Source: Glaciihabitans sp. INWT7 (GTDB lineage: Bacteria > Actinomycetota > Actinomycetes > Actinomycetales > Microbacteriaceae). From it: a stretch of 64,000 bases of DNA. The position numbers and the translations under genes were made by a program. Where the stretch lies: assembly GCF_014217685.1 (NCBI RefSeq), contig NZ_CP043653.1, positions 1,182,419 to 1,246,418 on the forward strand, written 5' to 3'. This document shows, piece by piece, positions 42,917-51,758 of the stretch (position 1 is the stretch's first letter; every line of letters begins with the position of its first letter). The notes under the pieces were generated by a model. The model saw only the letters and a program-made list of their open reading frames with translations, made no database searches and was not told the DNA's origin.

Positions 42917-44239
42917 TCAGATCGACCGCGCAGGACGCGCCACTCGCAAAGCGCTGTCCAGCTCCGTGAGAAAACGGTCGGCGTCCGCGATGCTGAAGCA
43001 CAGCGGAGGTCGCACTTTGAGCGTGTTGCGAGTCGCGCCGGATGCCCCGATCAACACACCGTGACGGCGGAGCTCGTTGACCACCACCAGGGTGCTGTTC
43101 TCATCGGGCGCCCCCTCGCGAACGAGATCGACGCCGAGGAAGAGGCCGGACCCCCGAACGGCTCCGATGGAGTCGTGGAAGCCGGCGAGCATCCCGAGGC
43201 CGGCGGTGAGGTAGTCGCCCACCACCCGCGCATTCTCGATGAGTCCGTCCTCGCGGAGGATGTCGAGCACCGCCCGGGCGGCGGCGATGGATACCGGTGT
43301 TCCGCCGAAGGTGGAGAAATACCGTCCGCGGGTGGCGAACTCGTCCACCAGCTCGCGCCGGGCGATGACGGCACCGATCGGCATGCCGTTTCCCATCGGC
43401 TTTCCCACGGTCACCAGATCGGGAACGACGGCACCGAGGGCCGAATCGTGACGGGCGAAACCCCACAGGTGGTGCCCGAGGCGACCGAATCCGGATTGCA
43501 CCTCATCGGCGATGTAGAGCCCGTCCGCATCGTGCACGATGTCGCTGACCCGGCCGAGGAAGGGTGCACTGCCCGGTTGCACGCCGTCCGAGGCGAAGAT
43601 CGAATCCGCGACCAGGGCGGCGAAGCCGTGCTCGGAAGCCGCGAGCTCTGCGGCCGCGGCGGTGACGGCATCGGCGAACGTCGATCCGTCGCCGGTGGGC
43701 GGGTCGACCAGGCGAACCCAGGAGGCGATGCTCTCCTCGCCCCCGAGCGACGGTGAGATCAGCGCCGTCTCGGAAGTGACTCCGTGGTAGGCGTTGCGGG
43801 TGACGATCACGCCCCGCTTACCGGTCACGGTCTTGGCGATCCGCAGTGCAAGGTCGTTCGCCTCCGATCCGGTGCAGGTGTAGAGCACGTTGGCGAGCGC
43901 CCGGGGAAAGGTGCCGAGCAGCTCTTCGGAATACTCGACGAGGTGGCGATCGAGGTAGCGGGTGTTCGTGTTGACGAGAGCGGCCTGGGCCGCGACGGCG
44001 TCGACCACGCGCGGATGTGAATGACCCACGGAAGGCACATTGTTGTACACGTCGAGATACTCGGTGCCCGCGGCATCCCAGAGTTTCGTTCCGAGGCCGC
44101 GCACGATCTCGACCGGGTCGTCGTAGAACAGCCGGTAGGCCGCCCCCAGGCTGCGGTTGCGCTGCTCCACCATCAGGCGAGTCGGTTCGCTGAGTTCATC
44201 GAGACGGTCATTGCTGAAGTAGGTGCTCGGACCAGGCAT
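42917..44239 (-). CDS. class III aminotransferase / phospho-lyase (AGXT2L-like)
   Basis: 440 residues. PLP-dependent fold type I class III: RYLDRHLVEYSEELLGTFP, CTGSEANDLALRIAK, YHGVTSETALISPS, DEVQSGFGRLG, and the lysine in VTVGKPMGNGMPIG. The close link with a kinase of the aminoglycoside-phosphotransferase fold, and features such as DVYNNVPSVGHSHP, point to the ethanolamine-phosphate/5-phosphohydroxylysine phospho-lyase branch, which eliminates phosphate and ammonia. The substrate is inferred from that pairing. A TAGGGT element six bases upstream, at the end of the kinase gene, gives it its own leaderless promoter, so it can be made even though the kinase gene is broken. Confidence 0.88.
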   Translation of the reverse strand: MPGPSTYFSNDRLDELSEPTRLMVEQRNRSLGAAYRLFYDDPVEIVRGLGTKLWDAAGTEYLDVYNNVPSVGHSHPRVVDAVAAQAALVNTNTRYLDRHLVEYSEELLGTFPRALANVLYTCTGSEANDLALRIAKTVTGKRGVIVTRNAYHGVTSETALISPSLGGEESIASWVRLVDPPTGDGSTFADAVTAAAAELAASEHGFAALVADSIFASDGVQPGSAPFLGRVSDIVHDADGLYIADEVQSGFGRLGHHLWGFARHDSALGAVVPDLVTVGKPMGNGMPIGAVIARRELVDEFATRGRYFSTFGGTPVSIAAARAVLDILREDGLIENARVVGDYLTAGLGMLAGFHDSIGAVRGSGLFLGVDLVREGAPDENSTLVVVNELRRHGVLIGASGATRNTLKVRPPLCFSIADADRFLTELDSALRVARPARSI

Positions 44240-44245
44240 GGTCCG

Positions 44246-44251
44246 ACCCTA
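44246..44251 (-). promoter_or_regulatory. -10 element for a leaderless transcript
   Basis: Minus-strand TAGGGT is six bases before the aminotransferase ATG (44239) and overlaps the last codons of the upstream kinase pseudogene. Confidence 0.5.
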
Positions 44252-45354
44252 GTGGCCGAGCGCGCCGTGGGGCGGGGGAGAGTCGCTCAGACGCAGGAAT
44301 TGTCGCCAGGTCGCGTCGAGATTCCGTGCCGTGTAGGCCGCGTTCTCGGATCGGGTCGCCGACATCCACGACCCCAGCAGCAGTCGCTGGGCGAGACGAC
44401 CGCGCACGAGCTGCGGCAGCAGCGCGACCTCGTGAGCGGGCAGTGCTATCAGGTCGCGATATCCCGCCGCGAGAGCGATGGCCGCGGTCCAGGGATCGCC
44501 ATCTCGCGCCGAGGGGGGAATCGCATAGGACATCGCAATGGCCAGATCGGCAGAGCGGTGGGTGCGCACCACATCGCCGAAATCCAGGATGCCGGTGACG
44601 AAGCCGCCCGCGCCCGGGTCGACGATGAGGTTGCCCCCGTGGAAGTCGTTGTGCACCGCCTGGCGTGGCGTGAGCCGAAGGGTCGGAAGCGTGTTCGCCG
44701 CGAGGTCGGCGAGCAGGCGGCCAACCGCGGAGCGTTGGTCGTCGTGCGGCAGCATCGGCACCAGTTCCGCCAGCTGGTCGAGGTGGGCGAGATCCCAGGC
44801 CAGCCAGCGACTGGCCGCCGGATGGTCGAACTCGGCGAGCGCGAGGGCGACGCGAGCCAGCATCCGTCCCACTGCTGCCCACTGTGCCGTGGATGTCGCG
44901 GTGTCGCTCAGCAACCGACCGGGGAGATACCGGATCAACCGTGTCGCGCGACCATCGAGCGGAGTCGCGTCGAGCGGAGGCGCGTCGAACGGAGGCGCAT
45001 CGAGCGGAGTCGCGTCGAGCGGGTCGTACCGGGCACCGGCGCGATGAAGCGCTGGAGGGGGAGCGTGGGGTCGCGCCTCCCGGCATGGGAGATGGCCGCG
45101 GACGGGAGGTCGAGCTCGGTCGGGTCGTCGCCGGGAGGCGCGATCTTCAGCACGAAACCGTTCGGGTCCTCTGCCACCCACAGTCGGAACGTCTCATCTC
45201 GCTCGGTCGCCAGACGGCGCACTCGGGTGGGTGTGATCCCGTACCGGCGCCGGGCGAGTTCGACGACCCGTTCCTCAGTGCTGCGTTCGAATGGGCGGGC
45301 CAGCCCGGCCGAGAGCCGCGCGACCAGCGGCGTCGTGCGATCGTGATCGGGCAT
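44249..45354 (-). pseudogene. phosphotransferase (APH/hydroxylysine kinase type) with a frameshift
   Basis: Two overlapping frames together make one protein of about 367 residues. From 45354 the first frame reads RYGITPTRVRRLATERDETFRLWVAEDP, NGFVLKIAPPGDD and LPLQRFIAPVPGT, and then a nonsense run to a stop at 44935. The other frame carries the rest: RLIRYLPGRLLSD, the catalytic loop AVHNDFHGGNLIVD, GILDFGDVVRTHRSADLAIA and the C-terminal helices. They join if one base is added near 45020-45035, at the edge of a 15-bp tandem repeat. So this is a one-base deletion, a sequencing error or a programmed frameshift. The downstream gene is a phospho-lyase, which suggests a kinase for hydroxylysine or a similar amino alcohol. 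Confidence 0.82.
44953..45022. repeat. 15-bp minisatellite in the broken kinase gene
   Basis: Four full copies and one partial copy of a unit like CGTCGAGCGGAGGCG. In the second-half frame they encode PLDAT/PLDAP repeats; in the first-half frame they give RLRST/RLRSM. The frame break is at the right-hand edge. Confidence 0.85.
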
Positions 45355-45410
45355 GAGCAGAGTCTGCCCGACGGGGGCCCCGGTCGGGGATGAATCGCGG
45401 TGCTCCGTGT

Positions 45411-45467
45411 CCCGTTCGGGGATGACCCCTTCTGGGGAGTTCGGCTGGCCCGGCTCGTCGTTAGCCT
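45411..45467 (+). promoter_or_regulatory. tandem CCCC/GGGG-box promoter of the first NERD-like gene
   Basis: CCC-GTTC-GGGG at 45411-45421 (with the C run reduced to three) and CCCC-TTCT-GGGG at 45426-45437 have G runs 16 bp apart. TAGCCT (45462-45467) is 24 bases after the second box. Seven bases later comes the GTG at 45475, so the transcript is probably leaderless. Confidence 0.6.
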
Positions 45468-45474
45468 CGACTCA

Positions 45475-46509
45475 GTGGCACCCCGCTCCGAGCACCCCGC
45501 GGGCTCGACGCGAGTGCCGCGCGCGATCCGCTCCCGGCGGTCGACCCGATATCTACAGTTGGAGCACGGCATCGTAATCACAGGGGACGAAGGGTCCATC
45601 CCGTCGCTGCGGCCCGCGCCGGGCGGCGAGTCGACGCCTGCCGGGCATCCGGTGGCGCCGTTGCAGCGGATGCCGCCACTGTCCGCCCTTCGGGAGTGCC
45701 TCTCCTTCCAGGCCGACGAACCCCCGCAGTCTTTTCACTCCCGCCTCTTCGGAGTGCACCCCATCGCTCGAGAGGCGCGACGCAGTTATAGTGGCGCGCT
45801 GGCCGAACTGGCCGTGACCGAGTCCCTCTCGGCCCTCGGGAGCGAGTGGACGGTGTTGCATTCCGTTCCGCTAGCCGGGGAGCGGCAGGACGATGACCGC
45901 TCGGCGGAGCACCGGGGGATCGACCACCTGGTCATCGGCCCGGCCGGGATCTTCACCCTTTCGGTCGAGAGTCACGCGGGACAGGCGCTTTGGGTCGGTG
46001 AGCGCACGTTCATCGCGGATGGCGAACGGCTCGATCACCTCGCCAGGGCCGATGAGACCGGGCGCGCGGTGACTCTATTGCTGGGAAGCGCGCTCGCCGC
46101 TGCCGGCATCGCGCTCGAGATCGTCGTGACCCCCTGTGTCGTGGTCGATGCGCCCGCGACGCTGGAGGTGCGCCAGCGGCCCGGCCGCATCCAGGTGGTG
46201 ACCGCGCGTTCTTTCGCCGCGTGGCTCACGGGTCTGCCACGAATGCTCTCTCCCACAGTCGTCGAAGAGATAGTGGCGGTCGCGGTGGCGGCCTCCAGCT
46301 GGCCGAGTGGTTCGCTCGAGCGTCTCGACTCCGGGGCTGACACTCACGAGCGGAGAGCCGAGTTCGAGAGGCTTCGCCTTCGTGTCTCGTCGGCGCGCTT
46401 TCGACGGCTGCTCTGGACGGGTCTCGGCGTGGTCGTGAGCTATGGCGCGGTGATCCTCAACCTCGGCGGCCTGACGGCGCTCGAGTTGACGAGCGCGCTC
46501 GGGAGGTAG
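45475..46509 (+). CDS. NERD-like domain membrane protein (paralogue 1)
   Basis: 344 residues. A disordered N-terminus of about 65 residues leads into a NERD-like domain (about 70-205): SGALAELAVTESLSALG, WTVLHSVPL, IDHLVIGPAGIFTLSVESHAG. The conserved aspartate of IDH is kept, but the E/D-x-K nuclease triad is altered (ESH, no lysine), so catalysis is doubtful. A C-terminal helix at about 312-332 probably anchors it in the membrane. I chose the GTG at 45475 because it is exactly seven bases after TAGCCT. It shares its fold and promoter type with the genes at 57628 and 58402. Function unknown; NERD domains are thought to act on nucleic acids. Confidence 0.78.
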   Translation: MAPRSEHPAGSTRVPRAIRSRRSTRYLQLEHGIVITGDEGSIPSLRPAPGGESTPAGHPVAPLQRMPPLSALRECLSFQADEPPQSFHSRLFGVHPIAREARRSYSGALAELAVTESLSALGSEWTVLHSVPLAGERQDDDRSAEHRGIDHLVIGPAGIFTLSVESHAGQALWVGERTFIADGERLDHLARADETGRAVTLLLGSALAAAGIALEIVVTPCVVVDAPATLEVRQRPGRIQVVTARSFAAWLTGLPRMLSPTVVEEIVAVAVAASSWPSGSLERLDSGADTHERRAEFERLRLRVSSARFRRLLWTGLGVVVSYGAVILNLGGLTALELTSALGR

Positions 46510-46592
46510 ATCCACGCCGGTCCTGCCGCGCCATGTTGCTCAGCGATTCCGTGACATCCGCGTCTCCTGCAAGCGCGGAACCCGGAGCCGAC

Positions 46593-47372
46593 TCAACGTC
46601 CCCTGAGCGCCCCCGCGGCCACGATCCGCTTCGGTAGCAGGCCCGAGAGCAGCACCACGAGCTTGTAGCGGATGGTCGGGATCGACACCGCCTTGCCGCG
46701 AGCGACATCCCGCAGCGCCAGTCGCACGAGCGTCGGAGCGTCGAGCCAGAGGAATGCCGGCACCCCGTCCTTCGCCACGTTCATGCGGTCGTGGAACTCG
46801 GTGTGCACGAACCCGGGGGCGACCGCGGTGACGTTCACCCCGCGGCGCCGGTAGGTGAGGTTGGCCCAGCGGCTGAAGCTCAGGATCCACGCCTTCGACG
46901 CGCCGTAGGTGCCGCGCGGCGTGTAGCCGGCCACGCTGGCGATGTTCACGATCGTGCCCGATCCCGATGCGAGCATCTGGCCCAGCGCGGCGTGGGACAG
47001 GCGCATCGGTGCGGTCACCAGCAGGTCGAGGAGTCGCTGTTCATCGTCCGCGGGGTTCTCGTCGAAGGGCTTCAGCAGACCGAAGCCCGCGTTATTGACC
47101 AGCATCGTGACGCGATCGGCGCCGGATGCCGTGAGGCGGGCTTCTACGCTGGCCAGTCCGACGCGATCCACCAGATCTGCCGGCAATACCTCGACGGATA
47201 TCCCGTGGGCCGCGCGCAGTTCGACGGCACGCTCCTGCAGGCGGGCCGCGTCGCGGGCGACGAGCACGAGGTCATGCCCGCGGGCTGCGAGCTGCCGGGC
47301 GAACTCGGCGCCGATTCCGGCCGTCGCCCCGGTGATGAGTGCGCGAGCGGTGGGCGGGTGCGGTGTGGGCAT
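46593..47372 (-). CDS. short-chain dehydrogenase/reductase
   Basis: 259 residues. The cofactor motif ALITGATAGIGAEFARQLA is at 11-29, followed by VLVARDAARL, NNAGFGLL (N of the SDR tetrad), IVNIASVAGYTPRG (catalytic Ser) and YGASKAW (Tyr/Lys). It is a classical NAD(P)H-dependent SDR, closest in pattern to acyl-type reductases such as DltE or retinol-dehydrogenase-like proteins; a C-terminal hydrophobic segment (KLVVLLSGLLP) may attach it to the membrane. The substrate is unknown. A TAGCGT element is six bases before its ATG. Confidence 0.9.
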   Translation of the reverse strand: MPTPHPPTARALITGATAGIGAEFARQLAARGHDLVLVARDAARLQERAVELRAAHGISVEVLPADLVDRVGLASVEARLTASGADRVTMLVNNAGFGLLKPFDENPADDEQRLLDLLVTAPMRLSHAALGQMLASGSGTIVNIASVAGYTPRGTYGASKAWILSFSRWANLTYRRRGVNVTAVAPGFVHTEFHDRMNVAKDGVPAFLWLDAPTLVRLALRDVARGKAVSIPTIRYKLVVLLSGLLPKRIVAAGALRGR

Positions 47373-47378
47373 CCATCA

Positions 47379-47384
47379 ACGCTA
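47379..47384 (-). promoter_or_regulatory. -10 element for a leaderless transcript
   Basis: Minus-strand TAGCGT is followed by six bases and the SDR ATG at 47372. Confidence 0.5.
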
Positions 47385-47448
47385 GCTGCTGCGATGGCGT
47401 GCGGCCGGCGAGCAGAAGACTCTCGATCGGGGGTGGCAAGATCACAGC

Positions 47449-48246
47449 ATGAATTCCGAAACCATCACCCTGCCCATCCCCGCCGCGACCGTCACGGCCC
47501 AGGCCGCCGCTGGCGAGCGGGGAGTCACCGCCACCGAGTTCTCCGCCTACGTCACGCATCCCGAGGGTGCTCCCAAGGGAGCCCTAGTGGTCATCCATGA
47601 GGTCTGGGGGCTCGTCGAGCACATCACCGGCATCGCGGACCGCTTCGCGGCCGAGGGCTATCTCGTGATCGCACCGGACCTCATGTCGTCGATCGGCATC
47701 GAAGCGCAGGTCGGCCTCGAGCTCAACGCGATCATGAAGAGCACCGACGATAAGGTGCGCTCCGAGGGCCAACCCCGACTGCGCGCTGCTTTCGCCGGTA
47801 TGAACGCTCCGGAGTTCGGCGCCTGGGCGCTGGCCGCCCTCGGCGAGTCTGTGGATTATCTCGAGCAGCAGCCGGGCATCGAGGGCCGTATCGCGGTCAC
47901 CGGGTTCTGCTTCGGCGGCAGCTATAGCTTCGCGCTCGCTGCAGCGGACAGTCGCATCCGCGCTGCGGTGCCGTTCTACGGCGCTCCGCCGCAGATCGAA
48001 ACCGTCGCTCACATCGCAGGCCCGGTGCTCGCGTTCTACGGGCGCACCGACACGAACCTCATCGATTCGCTCCCCGAGGTCACGGCGGCGATGCAGGCAG
48101 CGGGCATCGATTTCACCTCACACGTCTACGAAGACGCCGGGCACGCGTTCTTCAACGACACGAACGCCTTCATGTATCGAGCGGATGCCGCGGCGGATTC
48201 CTGGCAGCGCACCCTCGCATTCCTGAACGGGGCACTGGCCGGCTGA
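47449..48246 (+). CDS. dienelactone hydrolase family protein
   Basis: 265 residues, alpha/beta hydrolase. The Cys-Asp-His triad is C154 in TGFCFGGSYS, D201 in GRTDTNLID and H232 in DAGHAFFND, as in dienelactone hydrolases. VIHEVWGLVEHITGIADRFAAEGYLVIAPDL is the family's N-terminal pattern. No aromatic-ring catabolic genes are nearby, so the natural substrate is unclear; many such proteins are general hydrolases. A run of G before the ATG (GGGGGT) is the likely ribosome-binding site. Confidence 0.9.
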   Translation: MNSETITLPIPAATVTAQAAAGERGVTATEFSAYVTHPEGAPKGALVVIHEVWGLVEHITGIADRFAAEGYLVIAPDLMSSIGIEAQVGLELNAIMKSTDDKVRSEGQPRLRAAFAGMNAPEFGAWALAALGESVDYLEQQPGIEGRIAVTGFCFGGSYSFALAAADSRIRAAVPFYGAPPQIETVAHIAGPVLAFYGRTDTNLIDSLPEVTAAMQAAGIDFTSHVYEDAGHAFFNDTNAFMYRADAAADSWQRTLAFLNGALAG

Positions 48247-48258
48247 CCGCCTCGCGAC

Positions 48259-49440
48259 CTAACCGCGCGTGCAGGTTCCAGAGGACACGGCGGCGCTCAG
48301 GCCCTGCGCCTGAGCGACCACCGGGGCCAACTTGTTCGTCGTCATCGCGAATCCGAGATGGCTGGTTGTCGCAGAGCGGGCGAAGATCACCCCGGTGACG
48401 CTTCCCGCGGCATCGAGCACCGGTCCTCCGGAATTGCCTTCCTGCACGTCGGCGGCGAGGTAGTAGACCTCGCGGGGGCTCGGGTTGGAGCCATAGATGT
48501 CGGGCGATTCGATGGTGGCGACGTTCTGCACCGCCGCCGGGCTGGAAAGGAAAGGTCCACCGAGCGGATAGCCGTCGAACACCGCGGTGGCGCCGGTCTT
48601 CAGGTCGGCACCGAGAGGCAGCGGAGGGGTCGGGAGACCGTTCACCGCGATGACCGCCAGGTCCTGCACCGGGTCGAAATAGACGACCCGGCCCGTGTAG
48701 GTTCCCCCGGCAGGGGTGAGAACCACCGGCTCGGTGACGCCCGCGACGACGTGGGCGTTGGTGACGACCCGCCCGGTGGAGGAGACGAATCCGCTTCCGG
48801 ACTGGTTCTGCCCGCACTGATAGGCGTTGCCGGTGATTTTGACGACGGATCGCGCAGCAACTCGTTGCGCGGCGGTCTCCCCGGAGGCGGGCACCGCCAG
48901 CGGTGTTCCCGTTCCGAGCGCCTCGAACAGCCGGGGCAGCCCGTCGAGGGCGAAGACCGATCGTACCTTCGCCTCGAGAGCTTTCACCGGATCGGGGGTG
49001 ACGCGGTCGATCGCGGATACGACGGTCGATGAGCCGATCGCCTGCGAGACGACAGGCACCCCGAGCGACCCGATCCCGAACGCGAGCATGGAGACGACGA
49101 GGGCCGCGCCGACGAGAGTGATCGCCGCACCGAAGACCCGGTCGATGGCCCGGAGCGGAGTCTTGTGGACCCGGCGGCGGATGCCGGCACCGAGCGCGGA
49201 TCCGGCGGCCTGACCGAGCGCGATGAGCGCGACGACCGCGACAAGGACCGCCGGTAGTCGAAACTGCGGGGCGGTGACCCATCCGGTCACGAGGGGTATC
49301 GCAAAGAAGGAGGCGACGGCTCCGGCGATGATTCCGGCGAAGCTGCCGAGGCTCAGGATGAACCCGCGGCGGAATCCGAAGACCGCGTAGGCGATGAGAA
49401 GCAGCACCAGCAGCAGGTCGAGCACCACGGAGCCGGTCAT
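48259..49440 (-). CDS. marP: MarP-type membrane serine protease
   Basis: 393 residues. Four membrane helices of CvpA type are in the first 130 residues, with FGFRRGFILSLGSFAG. The trypsin-like domain has H230 in VVTNAHVV, D260 in DPVQDLAVI and S337 in QEGNSGGP. C209 and C390 are placed like the disulfide that stabilises the M. tuberculosis enzyme. MarP acts in the periplasmic space, and in Mycobacterium it supports acid tolerance by activating a peptidoglycan hydrolase. The target here is unknown. It is convergent with the dienelactone hydrolase gene. Confidence 0.92.
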   Translation of the reverse strand: MTGSVVLDLLLVLLLIAYAVFGFRRGFILSLGSFAGIIAGAVASFFAIPLVTGWVTAPQFRLPAVLVAVVALIALGQAAGSALGAGIRRRVHKTPLRAIDRVFGAAITLVGAALVVSMLAFGIGSLGVPVVSQAIGSSTVVSAIDRVTPDPVKALEAKVRSVFALDGLPRLFEALGTGTPLAVPASGETAAQRVAARSVVKITGNAYQCGQNQSGSGFVSSTGRVVTNAHVVAGVTEPVVLTPAGGTYTGRVVYFDPVQDLAVIAVNGLPTPPLPLGADLKTGATAVFDGYPLGGPFLSSPAAVQNVATIESPDIYGSNPSPREVYYLAADVQEGNSGGPVLDAAGSVTGVIFARSATTSHLGFAMTTNKLAPVVAQAQGLSAAVSSGTCTRG

Positions 49441-49568
49441 GCCGCCGTCCCTTCACCTCCCGCGTCGTCTGCCCGGGCACCGCCCAGTGTGCCACGGCAG
49501 CCTGTACACCCTTCGCCGCCGCTGTCGAGTGCTGAGGGCGAACCCGTCGATTGTGACAGGGTGGGGGA

Positions 49569-51020
49569 ATGGATGACTGTGATGCGATCGTCGTCGGAGC
49601 GGGACCCAACGGTCTCGCCGCTGCCGTTGTGCTGGCCCGCGCCGGACTCTCCGTTCGGGTCTACGAACGGGAGAGCACCATCGGCGGAGGAGCGCGCACC
49701 GAGGAGCTGACTCTTCCGGGGGTGCTTCACGACGTCTGCTCGGCGGTCCATCCGCAGGCGCTCTCGTCCGCATTCTTCCGCGCCTTCGAGCTCGACAAGC
49801 GGGTCGATTTCGTGATCCCCGAGATCTCCTACGCGAATCCCCTCGACAACGGCCGCTCCGGCATCGCCTGGCGCGATCTCGACCGCACCGCGGACGGCCT
49901 CGGCGTCGATGGTGCCGCCTGGAAGAGCCTGCTCCGACCGCTGGTGGAGCGGGCGGACGAGGTGGCCCAGTTCGCGGGCTCCCAGGTACTGCAGCTGCCT
50001 CGTCATCCACTCACTCTCGCGATACTCGGCCTGCGGATCCTCGAGCAGGGCACCCGCGGTTGGGATGTGCGGTTTCGCGAGGATCTCGCGCCGGCGATGC
50101 TCACGGGTGTGAACGCGCATGCGATCCGACCGGTCCCGAGCCTCGCGACGGCGGCCGCCGGCCTGGTACTCGCCACCGCCGGGCACGCGCGCGGCTGGCC
50201 GATCCCGATCGGGGGAAGCCAGTCGATCGTCAACGCCCTCGCGGCCGACCTGCTCGCTCACGGGGGAGAGATCGTCACGCACACCGAGGTGACCTCTCTC
50301 GCCGAGCTTCCGAAGGCGAAAGTAGTGTTGTTCGACCTCACCCCGCGGGCCCTGGCGCGCATCGCGGGCGACCGTCTTCCCGCGAGGTACCGTCGCGCGC
50401 TCGAGCGCTTCCGTTACGGCAACGCGGTCGCCAAGGTGGACTTCGCGCTCTCCGCGCCCGTGCCGTGGACGGATCCGCGGTTGGCCGAGGCGGCGACCCT
50501 CCATGTCGGTGGCACCCGCGAGGAGGTGGAGATCTCAGAGGCGGATGTCGCCGCCGGTCGTCATCCGGCAGACCCCTACGTGCTCGTGTCCCAGCCGACA
50601 CCCTTCGATCCCTCGCGCGCGCCGAAGGGCACCCATGTGCTGTGGACCTACACGCACGTTCCCCGTGGGTCGACCGAGGACCGGTCCGAGGCGATCATGT
50701 CGAAGATCGAGCGCTATGCGCCGGGATTCCGCGACACGATCATCGCCTCGTCGAGCCGCACCGCCCTCGAGGTCGAGCGACACAACCCCAACTACATCGG
50801 CGGGGACATCGCCGGTGGAGACGTGACCATCGCGCAACTGCTCGCTCGTCCGGTGCTGTCGCCGACCCCCTGGCGCACTGCGGCGCGTGGCATCTACCTG
50901 TGCTCCTCGTCCACCCCTCCCGGCCCCGCCGTGCACGGCCTCGGTGGCTACTACGCCGCGATGACGGCACTCCGGGACGAGTTCGGCGTCACCCGCCGTC
51001 CGTACCTCGGACTGGCCTGA
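49569..51020 (+). CDS. FAD-dependent oxidoreductase (phytoene desaturase/CrtO-like)
   Basis: 483 residues. The Rossmann motif AIVVGAGPNGLAAAVVLARAG at 6-26 is followed by VYERESTIGGGARTEEL. The C-terminal FAD contact is PPGPAVHGLGGYYAAM, and the substrate region has DVCSAVHPQALSSAFF. This fits the phytoene-dehydrogenase-related branch that includes beta-carotene ketolases and fatty-acid-type oxidoreductases. No other carotenoid gene is in the window, so a pigment role is not supported. GGGGGA precedes the ATG. Confidence 0.87.
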   Translation: MDDCDAIVVGAGPNGLAAAVVLARAGLSVRVYERESTIGGGARTEELTLPGVLHDVCSAVHPQALSSAFFRAFELDKRVDFVIPEISYANPLDNGRSGIAWRDLDRTADGLGVDGAAWKSLLRPLVERADEVAQFAGSQVLQLPRHPLTLAILGLRILEQGTRGWDVRFREDLAPAMLTGVNAHAIRPVPSLATAAAGLVLATAGHARGWPIPIGGSQSIVNALAADLLAHGGEIVTHTEVTSLAELPKAKVVLFDLTPRALARIAGDRLPARYRRALERFRYGNAVAKVDFALSAPVPWTDPRLAEAATLHVGGTREEVEISEADVAAGRHPADPYVLVSQPTPFDPSRAPKGTHVLWTYTHVPRGSTEDRSEAIMSKIERYAPGFRDTIIASSSRTALEVERHNPNYIGGDIAGGDVTIAQLLARPVLSPTPWRTAARGIYLCSSSTPPGPAVHGLGGYYAAMTALRDEFGVTRRPYLGLA

Positions 51021-51080
51021 GCCGGCGGCCCGGATCGAAGAACGACCCGCGGCTGCACCCGGACCCCGATGCCCGATGTC

Positions 51081-51758
51081 TCAGATCAGGTCGCGCAACA
51101 CCTGGTCAGGGCGCACGCCGCGGGTCCGTGCCCGCGCCGACAGTCGTTCGAATTCGGCGGCGCTGAGGGTCACGACCACGTCGACCGTCTCCGCCGGGAC
51201 CGGCTCATCGAGGTCGAACAGCACCGCGGGAGGGGGCTCTTCCGGCGCCGCTGCCAGAAGCGTGTCTGACGGGCGCGCGACCGCACTCTCCCCCGCACGC
51301 ACGAAGCCCGGCCCAGAAGGGATCGCTGCCCCGCGCTGGTAGGCCTCGGAGACGGCGCGGGCCCGCGAATCCGCTGCCTCATTGAGGGGATGGTTCGCGT
51401 GACCCTTCACCCACTCGAAGCGGTAGCGCCGACCAGGCAGCTCCGCGTCGATCTCCTGCAGAAGCTCGACGTTCATCACCGGTTTTCCGTCGGCCTTTCG
51501 CCAGCCCTTTCGCTTCCACCCGGGCATCCACTTGGTCACGCAGTTGATCACATACTGGCTGTCGCAGAGGATGAGCAGGTCGTCGTCCAGGTGCGAGGTC
51601 GCACGCAAGAACTGGAGCACCGCCGTCAGCTCAGCCTGGTTGTTGGTGGCATGTTTCCAACCACCGGCGGCCCAGCACGAGTCATCCACGTACCAGGCCC
51701 AGCCGGCCGGGCCGGGGTTGCCGAGGGCGGAGCCATCGGCGGCGGCACGGATCGTCAT
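51081..51758 (-). CDS. rnhA: ribonuclease HI with a C-terminal extension
   Basis: 225 residues compared with about 150 for E. coli. The catalytic carboxylates are D8 (RAAADGSALGNPG), E43 (NNQAELTAV), D66 (ILCDSQYV) and D130 (NEAADSRA), with H120 in WVKGHANHP. It degrades RNA in RNA-DNA hybrids. The last 35 residues (VDVVVTLSAAEFERLSARARTRGVRPDQVLRDLI) look like a ribbon-helix-helix unit: a beta strand and two helices. This may add DNA binding, which is inferred from pattern only. A proline-rich linker joins the two parts. Confidence 0.88.
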   Translation of the reverse strand: MTIRAAADGSALGNPGPAGWAWYVDDSCWAAGGWKHATNNQAELTAVLQFLRATSHLDDDLLILCDSQYVINCVTKWMPGWKRKGWRKADGKPVMNVELLQEIDAELPGRRYRFEWVKGHANHPLNEAADSRARAVSEAYQRGAAIPSGPGFVRAGESAVARPSDTLLAAAPEEPPPAVLFDLDEPVPAETVDVVVTLSAAEFERLSARARTRGVRPDQVLRDLI

